From NCBI RefSeq assembly GCF_024347135.1, contig NZ_AP024907.1, forward strand, positions 1,417,001-1,481,000: a stretch of DNA of 64,000 bases, written 5' to 3'. A program made the translations under genes and the position numbers. Each line of letters opens with the position of its first letter. The first letter of the stretch is position 1. Source of the stretch: Vibrio spartinae. GTDB lineage: Bacteria > Pseudomonadota > Gammaproteobacteria > Enterobacterales > Vibrionaceae. The notes beneath the pieces were generated by a model, which saw nothing but the letters and a program-made list of their open reading frames with translations, ran no database searches and had not been told where the DNA came from. Below, one piece after another: positions 1 to 7,546 of this stretch.

Positions 1-86
1 TTTTTATGCCTGATGAATCGGCAGATGGCGAGTCGGAGCAGCCGATATGGTCATCTCTGCCTCAGGGGCTGACCCGCATGCGCTGA
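1..86 (+). CDS. C-terminal end of an unidentified protein (partial)
   Basis: A reading frame is open from the window edge to a TGA at 84-86 and ends in ...WSSLPQGLTRMR. Only about 27 codons are visible, so no family can be named. The short acidic stretch followed by a basic tail, and the lack of any other use for this sequence, make a gene end plausible. The gene probably lies upstream of selO on the same strand, with about 75 bp between them. Confidence 0.4.
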   Translation, partial: FMPDESADGESEQPIWSSLPQGLTRMR

Positions 87-161
87 ATGCATGAAATAAC
101 CTAGTAAAATAGTCGGGTAATTGGTAAGGTTGGCAGAGATAGATTGAAACGGGAACACGTT

Positions 162-1646
162 ATGTCTCTTTGGCAACAATTACCGATCAGCCACCGTTAT
201 GCTGCACTGCCGCAAAGCTTTTACACTCGGGTGATGCCGACCCCCGTGGATAATCCGCGTTGGGTGACTTGGAATGCACCTTTAGCCGCCAGTTTCGGTC
301 TCGGTGAAACGCCTGATGATATCTGGCAACAGATTTTTTCCAAAGGTGCAATGCCTGATTATTTTCAACCGTTGGCAATGAAGTATGCGGGACATCAATT
401 TGGTGCCTATAACCCGGCACTGGGGGATGGGCGAGGATTGTTATTCGGTGCGATTGCGGATCATCAAGGGCGGTGGTTTGATGTCCATCTTAAAGGCGCG
501 GGCCTGACGCCTTATTCCCGGATGGGGGATGGCCGGGCCGTATTACGCTCTACGATTCGTGAATATCTTGGTAGTGAAGCAATGGCTGCACTGGGGAATC
601 AAACGACCCGGGCGCTGGGGATGATGGTCAGTGATACACCCGTGTATCGTGAACGTGTTGAGCAGGGGGCTTTGCTGATTCGTCTGGCTGAAACCCATAT
701 CCGCTTCGGCCATTTTGAACACTTTTTCTATACCGGACAGCATGATGATTTACGCTTGCTGGCAGACAAAGTCGTTGAATGGCATTTCCCGGAACTTGAA
801 TCATTATCTGCATCACCGCGAGAGCCGGTATATCTGGCGATGTTCGAGCAAATCATTAAACGGACTGCCGGGATGATCGCTTTCTGGCAAGCTTACGGCT
901 TTGCGCATGGGGTGATGAATACCGACAACATGTCGATTCTCGGACAGACTTTCGATTACGGGCCATTTGCGTTTCTGGATGATTATGATCCCCATTTTAT
1001 CTGTAATCATTCCGATTATCAGGGGCGTTATGCGTTTGATATGCAACCGGGGATAGGCTGGTGGAACCTGACTGCATTGGCGCAGGCATTGACCCCGCTG
1101 GTTGATAAAGGTGAACTGGAAACTGCGTTGCAAACCTATACCGTGCAACTCAATCAGGAATACAGTCGTTTGATACGCAGTAAACTCGGATTGCAACAGC
1201 GTCGGGACGGAGATAGTGAGCTGTGTGATGCGCTGCTCAAACTCATGGCAGACAACCGGGTGGACTATACGCTGTTTTTCCGGCGACTCTCATGTTTGGA
1301 TCAACAACCGCCTGAATTGGTTACATCACTATTTGAGAACCAAGCGGCGGCACAGCCGTGGTTACGACAGTACCTTGCGCGTTGTGAACAAGAGACTGAT
1401 TCGACGGGGCAGGTGCGGACTGTTGCGCAGCGCTGCCAGTTGATGCGTCAGGTCAACCCCAAATATATTCTCCGTAACTATCTTGCCCAGCAAGTGATTG
1501 AAGCTGCTGAACAGGGTGATTTTCAACCGTTAGAGCAATTGATCACGGTTTTAAGGGCCCCCTATGATGAACAGCCGCAGCATCAACATTACGCGGAGTT
1601 ACCGCCCGCATGGGGGAAATGTCTCGAAATCAGTTGTTCGTCATAA
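162..1646 (+). CDS. selO: Protein adenylyltransferase SelO (YdiU)
   Basis: SelO is a pseudokinase-fold enzyme that transfers AMP from ATP to Ser/Thr/Tyr of target proteins and is linked to redox stress. The sequence carries the family hallmarks: [38 protein letters not shown], the [10 protein letters not shown] loop and a DDYDP segment. The C-terminus ends in a Cys followed by two Ser; the Cys takes the place where eukaryotic SelO has selenocysteine. Length (494 aa) is near that of E. coli YdiU. I chose ATG 162, behind GGGA and before MSLWQQLP, over an in-frame TTG at 144. A hairpin terminator follows. Identification is firm; the in vivo targets here are unknown. Confidence 0.95.
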   Translation: MSLWQQLPISHRYAALPQSFYTRVMPTPVDNPRWVTWNAPLAASFGLGETPDDIWQQIFSKGAMPDYFQPLAMKYAGHQFGAYNPALGDGRGLLFGAIADHQGRWFDVHLKGAGLTPYSRMGDGRAVLRSTIREYLGSEAMAALGNQTTRALGMMVSDTPVYRERVEQGALLIRLAETHIRFGHFEHFFYTGQHDDLRLLADKVVEWHFPELESLSASPREPVYLAMFEQIIKRTAGMIAFWQAYGFAHGVMNTDNMSILGQTFDYGPFAFLDDYDPHFICNHSDYQGRYAFDMQPGIGWWNLTALAQALTPLVDKGELETALQTYTVQLNQEYSRLIRSKLGLQQRRDGDSELCDALLKLMADNRVDYTLFFRRLSCLDQQPPELVTSLFENQAAAQPWLRQYLARCEQETDSTGQVRTVAQRCQLMRQVNPKYILRNYLAQQVIEAAEQGDFQPLEQLITVLRAPYDEQPQHQHYAELPPAWGKCLEISCSS

Positions 1647-1664
1647 TACGGTTATCCCCTGCTG

Positions 1665-1696
1665 ATGGTGGTCACTGATTCGGCCACCATTTTTAT
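1665..1696 (+). terminator. Intrinsic terminator after selO
   Basis: ATGGTGG (1665-1671) pairs with CCACCAT (1684-1690) and is followed by TTTTAT. It lies 19 bp after the selO stop. Confidence 0.75.
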
Positions 1697-1927
1697 GCGC
1701 CATACGCCATACGCTATGCTCTATACGCAGTCCCGCAATTCGCAATCTGCGGGATATATCCCTGACCGACCACGCTCGATGTGTCACTTTTGACCCATTG
1801 ATAGGTTTGGGATGGAGGGATTCCCACCCATTCTTGCCTGATATGACATATTGATACTGATTAATTTTTCAATGCTGTTGATCTTAAGTTGCTGTTGTTA
1901 TTGATTTGTTTCATTTGTTTATGATTG

Positions 1928-1944
1928 TTGGCTTATTATTTGCC
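1928..1944 (+). promoter_or_regulatory. Sigma-54 promoter of dctPQM
   Basis: TTGGCTTATTATTTGCC has the GG-N10-GC spacing of a sigma-54 (-24/-12) promoter, with GG at 1930-1931 and GC at 1942-1943. It sits about 60 bp before the dctP start. DctD, encoded at 6194-7537, is a sigma-54 activator and in other bacteria drives dicarboxylate transport genes, so site and activator fit together. No upstream DctD-binding sequence was identified with confidence. The rest of 1697-2003 holds a few short CCATACG-type direct repeats (about 1701-1730) and no gene. Confidence 0.7.
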
Positions 1945-2003
1945 TTGTTGTCAATAACGTGAATACCAAGCAGGTGTTCTGTTTCTATAACAAGGAGAAA
2001 AAG

Positions 2004-3008
2004 ATGTTCAAGCCTTTCACATTACTGACTGTATCGATACTCGCTGCGACCAGCTTCAACGCTGCTGCTTCTGAAGGCTGTGACCCGGGTGAAACCGTGA
2101 TTAAATTCAGCCATGTCACCAATACAGACAAACACCCGAAAGGGATTGCCGCGGCTTTGCTTGCCAAGCGAGTCAATAAAGAGATGGACGGCAAAGTTTG
2201 TATGGAAGTTTTTCCAAACTCAACACTGTATGATGATAACAAAGTCTTGGAAGCCCTTTTAAATGGCGATGTTCAACTCGCAGCTCCTTCTCTTTCCAAG
2301 TTTGAAAAATTCACCAAAAAATACCGTATATTCGATTTGCCATTTTTGTTTGACGACGTTGCAGCGGTTGACCGTTTCCAGAATTCTGCTGCCGGAGATA
2401 AGCTGAAAAATGCGATGAAGCGCCGTGGATTGCAGGGGCTGGCATTTTGGCATAATGGCATGAAACAGTTGTCTGCCAATAAGCCACTGATTTATCCAAA
2501 AGATGCGAAAGGGCTGAAATTCCGTGTTCAGGCTTCAGATGTTTTGGTTGCTCAATTTGAACAGCTTGGTGCCAATCCACAGAAAATGTCCTTCAAAGAA
2601 GTATACGGTGGGTTACAGAGCGGAGTTATCGATGGTCAGGAAAACACGTGGTCAAACATTTACGGTAAGAAATTCTTCGAAGTGCAAGATGGGATTACTG
2701 AAACCAACCATGGCATCCTGGATTACCTCGTTGTGACATCCACGAAGTTCTGGGACAACCTGCCTGACGATGTGCGGAATCAGTTTGCACAGATTCTCAA
2801 GGAAGTCACTGCAACACGAAATGCAGAATCAACCCAAGTCAACCTGACCAACCGTCAGAACATCATCGATGCCGGTGGGGTCGTGCGGACACTGACGCCT
2901 GCTCAGCGTGAACAATGGGTTGAAGTACTGAAACCGGTCTGGAAGAAATTCGAGAAAAATATCGGTCATGATCTGATCGAAGATGCACTCGCAGCAAACA
3001 AGAAGTAA
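2004..3008 (+). CDS. dctP: TRAP transporter C4-dicarboxylate-binding protein DctP
   Basis: Periplasmic solute-binding protein that captures C4-dicarboxylates (succinate, fumarate, malate) and delivers them to DctQM. It has an N-terminal signal peptide (MFKPFTLLTVSILAATSFNA, cleavage near AAAS). The DctP fold signatures follow: IKFSHVTNTDKHPKG, then FRVQASDVLVAQFEQLGANP near residue 180, and GVIDGQENTWSN, which contains the substrate-coordinating region. The mature length of about 310 aa is typical. I chose ATG 2004 because AAGGAG lies at 1992-1997; an upstream in-frame GTG (1959) would add 15 residues and spoil the signal peptide. It is first gene of dctPQM, behind a sigma-54-type promoter. 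Confidence 0.93.
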   Translation: MFKPFTLLTVSILAATSFNAAASEGCDPGETVIKFSHVTNTDKHPKGIAAALLAKRVNKEMDGKVCMEVFPNSTLYDDNKVLEALLNGDVQLAAPSLSKFEKFTKKYRIFDLPFLFDDVAAVDRFQNSAAGDKLKNAMKRRGLQGLAFWHNGMKQLSANKPLIYPKDAKGLKFRVQASDVLVAQFEQLGANPQKMSFKEVYGGLQSGVIDGQENTWSNIYGKKFFEVQDGITETNHGILDYLVVTSTKFWDNLPDDVRNQFAQILKEVTATRNAESTQVNLTNRQNIIDAGGVVRTLTPAQREQWVEVLKPVWKKFEKNIGHDLIEDALAANKK

Positions 3009-3034
3009 CTGTCGTCATCACGCTATAAACATGT

Positions 3035-3061
3035 GCCCCACAACGCTGGCGTGGGGCTCCT
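3035..3061 (+). terminator. Intercistronic hairpin between dctP and dctQ
   Basis: GCCCCAC (3035-3041) pairs with GTGGGGC (3051-3057) and is followed by TCCTT. The weak U tract suggests a partial terminator or mRNA-stabilising stem that raises dctP expression over dctQM, as is common for TRAP binding proteins. Confidence 0.6.
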
Positions 3062-3089
3062 TATGATAACAATGAGAGCGAAGATAGTT

Positions 3090-3761
3090 ATGGAACATTC
3101 TTTTTTTTCTAAAGTCGGTCGTTTTACAGATTCGGTTGAAGAATTTCTGATCGCATTCTTTTTAGGAACGATGACATTACTGACGTTTATCAATGTCATA
3201 TGTCGCTATGTATTTAATGACAACATTTTGTGGGCACTTGAACTGACCGTCTTTATGTTTGCCTGGATGATTCTGGTCGGTGCTTCTTATGGGGTAAAAA
3301 AACACTTTCACATTGGTGTGGATGTGATCATCAACATTGCACCGGCGGGGTTAAAGAAAACCTTCGCGATCCTCTCCGCATTCGCTTGTTTGAGCTTTGC
3401 CGTCCTGCTGTTGATTGGGTCGTGGAATTATTGGCATCCGTTTGTTGCCGAACGGGCTTGGTATGAGACCGATGATGTTCCGATGCCGGGGTTCCTCCAG
3501 TTTTTAGCCGATTGGCTTAATGAAGGGGAAGCTTACGAGAAATTACCACGATTTATTCCGTACATGGCACTGCCTATCGGGATGGGGCTATTGACGTTGC
3601 GGTTCGCGCAAGCCGCTTATCAGATTTTGACGGGTAAAATGGATCGTTTGATTGCTTCGCATGAAGGAGAAGATGATCTAGAAACACTCAAATCAGAATT
3701 ACAACAAAGTGTTGATGCGGATGCTGAAAAATCGACGCAGTCATCGGATCGGAAGGAGTAA
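3090..3761 (+). CDS. dctQ: TRAP transporter small permease DctQ
   Basis: Small four-helix membrane subunit that pairs with DctM in the sodium-driven TRAP complex of the inner membrane. The frame shows hydrophobic segments at about residues 20-40, 52-70, 95-115 and 155-175. The DctQ signatures are FINVICRYVFNDNILWALE and the ASYGVKKHFHIGVD segment. The charged C-terminal tail (EGEDDLETLKSELQQ) is cytoplasmic. The upstream in-frame GTG (3033) overlaps the dctP-dctQ hairpin, so ATG 3090 (MEHSFFSKVGRF) is preferred, although ATGs at 3063 and 3072 cannot be excluded. It ends 5 bp before dctM. Confidence 0.88.
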   Translation: MEHSFFSKVGRFTDSVEEFLIAFFLGTMTLLTFINVICRYVFNDNILWALELTVFMFAWMILVGASYGVKKHFHIGVDVIINIAPAGLKKTFAILSAFACLSFAVLLLIGSWNYWHPFVAERAWYETDDVPMPGFLQFLADWLNEGEAYEKLPRFIPYMALPIGMGLLTLRFAQAAYQILTGKMDRLIASHEGEDDLETLKSELQQSVDADAEKSTQSSDRKE

Positions 3762-3766
3762 TCGTC

Positions 3767-5128
3767 ATGGCAGTTTTATTTCTCTTTTTAATGGTGATTG
3801 CTCTGATGCTCATCGGTGTGCCGATTGCTGTCTCATTGGGTTTATCGAGTATGGTGTTTCTGATGTTGCATTCTGATGCATCGTTGGCATCGGTTGCACA
3901 AACACTATTCAATGCTTTTGCGGGTCACTATACATTGTTGGCGATTCCGTTCTTTATTCTTGCTTCTAGCTTCATGTCAACCGGTGGTGTGGCAAAACGG
4001 ATCATCCGCTTTGCGATTGCGCTCGTTGGTTGGTTCCGTGGTGGCCTTGCGATTGCGTCAGTCATGGCTTGTATGATGTTTGCTGCGCTGTCAGGTTCTT
4101 CGCCTGCAACGGTGGTTGCCATCGGGAGTATTGTCATTGCCGGGATGGTGAAAAACGGCTACTCCAAAGGGTTTGCTGCCGGGGTAATTTGTAATGCCGG
4201 TACCTTGGGTATTCTCATCCCGCCATCAATTGTTATGGTGGTCTATGCTGCGGCAACGGATGTGTCTGTTGGGCGGATGTTCCTTGGTGGGGTGATTCCC
4301 GGCTTACTTGCCGGTGTGATGCTGATGGTTGCCATTTATATTGCGGCCCGGGTCAAGAACCTCCCGAAACAATCTTTCGTCGGTTGGGGTGAACTGATGT
4401 CTGCCGGACGAGAAGCGATTTGGGGACTGTTCTTAATCGTCATTATTTTAGGCGGTATTTATGGGGGGATTTTCACCCCAACTGAAGCGGCTGCGGTTGC
4501 TGCGGTTTATGCTTTCCTGATTGCCAACTTTATCTATAAAGATATGGGGCCGTTTGCCGACAGTGACAATCAGTTACCGGGCGTGGTGAAAGTCTTTCAG
4601 ACAATTGTTCATCCGGATACGAAGAGAACCTTGTGTGATGCGGGTCGGCTGACGATCATGTTGTTGTTTATCATTGCCAATGCTTTGATTCTGAAACATG
4701 TTCTCACCGAAGAACAGGTGCCGCAGATGATTGCAAACTCGATGCTTTCTGCCGGTTTGGGGCCGATCACTTTCCTGATCGTCGTCAATCTGTTATTGCT
4801 GATTGGCGGACAGTTTATGGAGCCATCGGGTCTGTTGATTATTGTCGCACCGTTGGTCTTTCCAATCGCGATCCAACTTGGTATTGACCCGATTCATCTC
4901 GGGATCATCATGGTGGTGAATATGGAGATAGGGATGATTACGCCACCTGTCGGTCTGAACCTGTTTGTGACGGCCGGGGTAGCTCGCATGTCGATGCTCA
5001 ATGTTGTTAAAGCCGCGTTGCCTTGGGTTGCGATTATGTTCCTGTTCCTGTTGATTGTGACTTACGTGCCATGGGTTTCAACATGGTTGCCGACCACACT
5101 GATGGGGCCGGAAATTATCACGAAATAA
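3767..5128 (+). CDS. dctM: TRAP transporter large permease DctM
   Basis: Large transport subunit of the dicarboxylate TRAP complex, of the ion-transporter superfamily. The 453 aa are almost wholly hydrophobic, with about 12 membrane segments. Family motifs include AIPFFILASSFMSTGGVAKR, ALSGSSPATVVAIGSI, CNAGTLGILIPPSIVMVVYA, GIFTPTEAAAVAAVYA and MITPPVGLNLFVTAGVA. The ATG follows AAGGAG at a good distance and is only 5 bp past dctQ, so the two are translated together. Substrate is inferred from DctP similarity and the linked dctBD genes. Confidence 0.95.
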   Translation: MAVLFLFLMVIALMLIGVPIAVSLGLSSMVFLMLHSDASLASVAQTLFNAFAGHYTLLAIPFFILASSFMSTGGVAKRIIRFAIALVGWFRGGLAIASVMACMMFAALSGSSPATVVAIGSIVIAGMVKNGYSKGFAAGVICNAGTLGILIPPSIVMVVYAAATDVSVGRMFLGGVIPGLLAGVMLMVAIYIAARVKNLPKQSFVGWGELMSAGREAIWGLFLIVIILGGIYGGIFTPTEAAAVAAVYAFLIANFIYKDMGPFADSDNQLPGVVKVFQTIVHPDTKRTLCDAGRLTIMLLFIIANALILKHVLTEEQVPQMIANSMLSAGLGPITFLIVVNLLLLIGGQFMEPSGLLIIVAPLVFPIAIQLGIDPIHLGIIMVVNMEIGMITPPVGLNLFVTAGVARMSMLNVVKAALPWVAIMFLFLLIVTYVPWVSTWLPTTLMGPEIITK

Positions 5129-5155
5129 ATCTATCACGACATGATGTAACGTTAT

Positions 5156-5205
5156 CCCCGCCGACCTCAATATCAGCGCGATGCTGTTGATTGAGGTCGG
5201 CGGGG
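5156..5205. other. Long perfect inverted repeat after dctM
   Basis: Positions 5156-5171 and 5190-5205 form a perfect 16-bp stem (left arm starts CCCCGCCGACC). The 18-nt loop contains a second small CAGC/GCTG stem. It lies 27 bp after the dctM stop. Neither strand shows a run of T after the stem, so this is not a textbook intrinsic terminator. It may block 3' exonucleases or act with Rho. Confidence 0.8.
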
Positions 5206-5269
5206 AGCGCCTTGGCAATAAGATGGATCGAAATATGAGACCTGTTTCTTAGAAGGTGGGAGATATGCC

Positions 5270-5297
5270 TTGCTAGTTAATTGTAATTCGTTACAAT
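5270..5297 (+). promoter_or_regulatory. Candidate promoter and operator of the clpP paralogue
   Basis: TTGCTA (5270-5275) and TACAAT (5292-5297) lie 16 bp apart. A perfect inverted repeat, ATTGTAATTCGTTACAAT (5280-5297, 7-bp arms, 4-nt centre), covers the -10 hexamer and could be a repressor site. Confidence 0.45.
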
Positions 5298-5322
5298 GAA
5301 TCTCAAGGTTAATTAGAGAAGA

Positions 5323-5931
5323 ATGTCTATGAATTTCGTATTAAAAAATGATGAAAATGATAAGGCCAATGATGAACGGAACTCTGGTTCAATGGTAGAG
5401 GAAAAACTCATAGCGTCTCGTTCTATTTTCATTTCTGGTGAGGTTGACCAGAAGCTGGCCCAAAAAGTTTCAACTCAGTTATTGGTATTGCAGGAAATCA
5501 GCGATGAGCCGATTTATTTGTATATCAACAGCCAAGGCGGACATGTAGAAGCTGGCGATACTATCCATGACATGATTAAATTTATCAAACCGGAAGTTAT
5601 CGTGATTGGAACCGGATGGGTTGCCAGTGCCGGAGTGACTATCTACATTGCCGCGAAAAAAGAAAACCGGGTTTGTTTACCGAACACCCGTTTTATGATC
5701 CACCAACCATTGGGTCAGGTGCGTGGTAAAGTTTCAGATATTCAAATTGAAGCGGATGAGATATTACGCATGCGTAGCCGGGTGAATCAGCTGATCAGTG
5801 AAGCAACTGGGCAGCCTTATGAACAGGTTGAGAAAGATACAGATTATAACTTCTGGATGAGTCCGGAAGAGGCGGTTCAGTACGGGTTAGTCGGCCGGGT
5901 CGTGAGTAATATCAGAGAACTGCAAGATTAA
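5323..5931 (+). CDS. ClpP-like protease paralogue with Asn at the catalytic Asp position
   Basis: A second ClpP-family protein, clearly different from the canonical clpP 5.3 kb downstream. It keeps the ClpP core: LYINSQGGHVEAGDTIHDMIKFIKP, a nucleophile loop WVASAGV (Ser102) and MIHQPLG (His127). The third triad residue, Asp185 in E. coli ClpP, aligns without gaps to Asn176 in KDTDYNFWMS. The N-terminus is short, polar and acidic and lacks the usual [20 protein letters not shown] axial-loop region. The start may be ATG 5323 or ATG 5329; the latter has better spacing from AGAAG. It may form mixed or low-activity rings, or act on special substrates. No dedicated ATPase gene is adjacent. A tandem repeat and a terminator follow. 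Confidence 0.85.
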   Translation: MSMNFVLKNDENDKANDERNSGSMVEEKLIASRSIFISGEVDQKLAQKVSTQLLVLQEISDEPIYLYINSQGGHVEAGDTIHDMIKFIKPEVIVIGTGWVASAGVTIYIAAKKENRVCLPNTRFMIHQPLGQVRGKVSDIQIEADEILRMRSRVNQLISEATGQPYEQVEKDTDYNFWMSPEEAVQYGLVGRVVSNIRELQD

Positions 5932-5940
5932 TCTGGGAAC

Positions 5941-6036
5941 TTGTTATTAAGTGATCCATTATTAATTGATCTGTTATTAAGAAATACTGTTATTAAGAAA
6001 TATTGTTGTTGAGAAACGTTGTTACTAGAAAATGTT
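5941..6036. repeat. Degenerate ~16-bp tandem repeat, six copies
   Basis: Six consecutive units resembling TTATTAAGAAATACTG, of 15 or 16 bp each, begin just after the clpP-paralogue stop. The two central copies differ at one base and the outer copies are more diverged. No ORF of note crosses it. Confidence 0.75.
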
Positions 6037-6090
6037 GTGAGCAGCTTTTCGTGATAACTTTCTTCGTGATAATGTTCAACAAGAAAATTA

Positions 6091-6132
6091 AAACACGGCA
6101 TGAAAGTGAATCTTTCATGCCGTGTTTTTTTA
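6091..6132. terminator. Bidirectional terminator between the clpP paralogue and dctD
   Basis: A 15-bp stem (6092-6106 with 6112-6126, sequence AACACGGCATGAAAG and complement) is flanked by A-rich DNA on the left and TTTTTT on the right. It can therefore end transcription of both convergent genes. Confidence 0.9.
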
Positions 6133-6193
6133 TGCTCTGCTGATAGGCGGCGCTGCGTACTGAGCGTTTATCTAGTTGTATCAGAAGGCACGT

Positions 6194-7537
6194 TTAGTTT
6201 TTGTAATTTTCTTTATCCAGCTGATATTTCTGCATTTTATCGTAAAGTGTTTTGCGCGGGAGATTCAAACTTTCCATGGTGTCTTTGATACTGCCGTCAC
6301 ATTCGTTCAATGCCTGTTCGATGACTGATTTTTCAAATTCAGCCACCTGATCGGCCAGACTCAGCATTGGCCCGCTCAACAGGTGTGTATCCTGACCGAG
6401 TTGAATCAGTTTGCCGAGTAATACATACCGTTCTGCGGCATTCCTTAACTCGCGGACATTGCCCGGCCAGTTATGACTCATTAACGATTGTACGTCCTGC
6501 TTTGAGAGCGAATTAGCCGCTTTCCCATAGCGGGCCGCGGCAACCAGTAAAAAGTGATGAAACAGTGCGGGAATATCTTCTTTACGTTCCCGCAGCGGGG
6601 GAATATCCAAGGTCACAATATTTAATCGATAATAGAGATCTTCCCTGAATATGCCTTGTTGAGCCGCCTGTTTTAGATCGACCTTGGTCGCGGCAATCAC
6701 CCGAATATCCAACGGAATTAATTCATTGGAGCCGACGCGTTCAATCAAGCGTTCTTGCAACACCCGCAGCAGCCGAATTTGTGCTGACATGGGCATTGAC
6801 TCAATTTCATCGAGAAAAAGCGTACCGCCCTGTGCGTGTTCGAACTTACCGATGCGTTGCGCTTCTGCTCCCGTAAATGCACCTTTCTCATGGCCATATA
6901 ATTCACTTTCAATCAGATGTTCCGGCACTGCACCGCAATTGACAGCAACAAAGTTCCGTTTTCTCCGAGAGCTCAATTCATGCAAAGAACGGGCAATCAA
7001 CTCCTTGCCGGTGCCGGTTTCGCCAAAGAGCAAAATATCCGCATTGGTATCTGCTATCTGACTAATGGTCTCTTTCAATGACTGAATACTGGTCGTTTCA
7101 CCAATAATCCGCGGTCCGAGTGTCTGGCTGGCTTTCAAACTCCGCTTCAACTTTTGGTTTTCCAGTGTCAGTCGGCGTTTATCCATTGCGCGATGAACCG
7201 TCTCCATCAACCGTTCGGGGGCAAATGGTTTCTCGATAAAGTCGTAGGCACCGTCATGCATCGCCTGAACCGCCATCGAAATATCACCGTGTCCGGTAAT
7301 CAGGATGACCGGTAAGTCCGGGTCCTGATGGTGAACCGAGTGCAGTAAATTCTGACCGCTGAGCCCGGGCAATTGAATGTCTGTGACAACAACCAGCGGC
7401 AGTCCGTCTTGTTTGATAGCCAGCAGTGCTTCTTCGGCACTGTCAAAAAATCTGGCTTGAATGTCTGCCAGTTCAAAGCTCTGTTCGATTGCAATCCGAA
7501 TATCCGCTTCATCATCGATAAAAAATACATCGCACAT
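6194..7537 (-). CDS. dctD: C4-dicarboxylate transport response regulator DctD (sigma-54 activator)
   Basis: NtrC-family response regulator, 447 aa. The receiver domain covers residues 1-120, with the acidic pair DDE near residue 8 and the phospho-acceptor Asp in VVTDIQLPG (about 53). The AAA+ domain spans about 145-375, with Walker A GETGTGKE, the sigma-54-contacting GAFTGA loop, Walker B GGTLFLDEIE and the PGNVREL segment. The Fis-type helix-turn-helix is at the C-terminus (SIKDTMESLNLPRKTLYDKM). Once phosphorylated by DctB it should open sigma-54 promoters such as the one before dctP. The gene starts 9 bp after the dctB stop. Both genes point away from dctPQM, with the clpP paralogue between. 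Confidence 0.93.
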   Translation of the reverse strand: MCDVFFIDDEADIRIAIEQSFELADIQARFFDSAEEALLAIKQDGLPLVVVTDIQLPGLSGQNLLHSVHHQDPDLPVILITGHGDISMAVQAMHDGAYDFIEKPFAPERLMETVHRAMDKRRLTLENQKLKRSLKASQTLGPRIIGETTSIQSLKETISQIADTNADILLFGETGTGKELIARSLHELSSRRKRNFVAVNCGAVPEHLIESELYGHEKGAFTGAEAQRIGKFEHAQGGTLFLDEIESMPMSAQIRLLRVLQERLIERVGSNELIPLDIRVIAATKVDLKQAAQQGIFREDLYYRLNIVTLDIPPLRERKEDIPALFHHFLLVAAARYGKAANSLSKQDVQSLMSHNWPGNVRELRNAAERYVLLGKLIQLGQDTHLLSGPMLSLADQVAEFEKSVIEQALNECDGSIKDTMESLNLPRKTLYDKMQKYQLDKENYKN

Positions 7538-7546
7538 AACATGTCC

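Noticed and set aside
3033-3089. Upstream GTG start for dctQ
   Set aside because: It lies next to the stem of the dctP-dctQ hairpin and would precede the normal DctQ N-terminus by 19 residues without a ribosome site.
5940-6060. The 16-bp repeat as a CRISPR-like array or attachment site
   Set aside because: Units are contiguous without spacers and degenerate; no integrase gene or flanking duplication is present.
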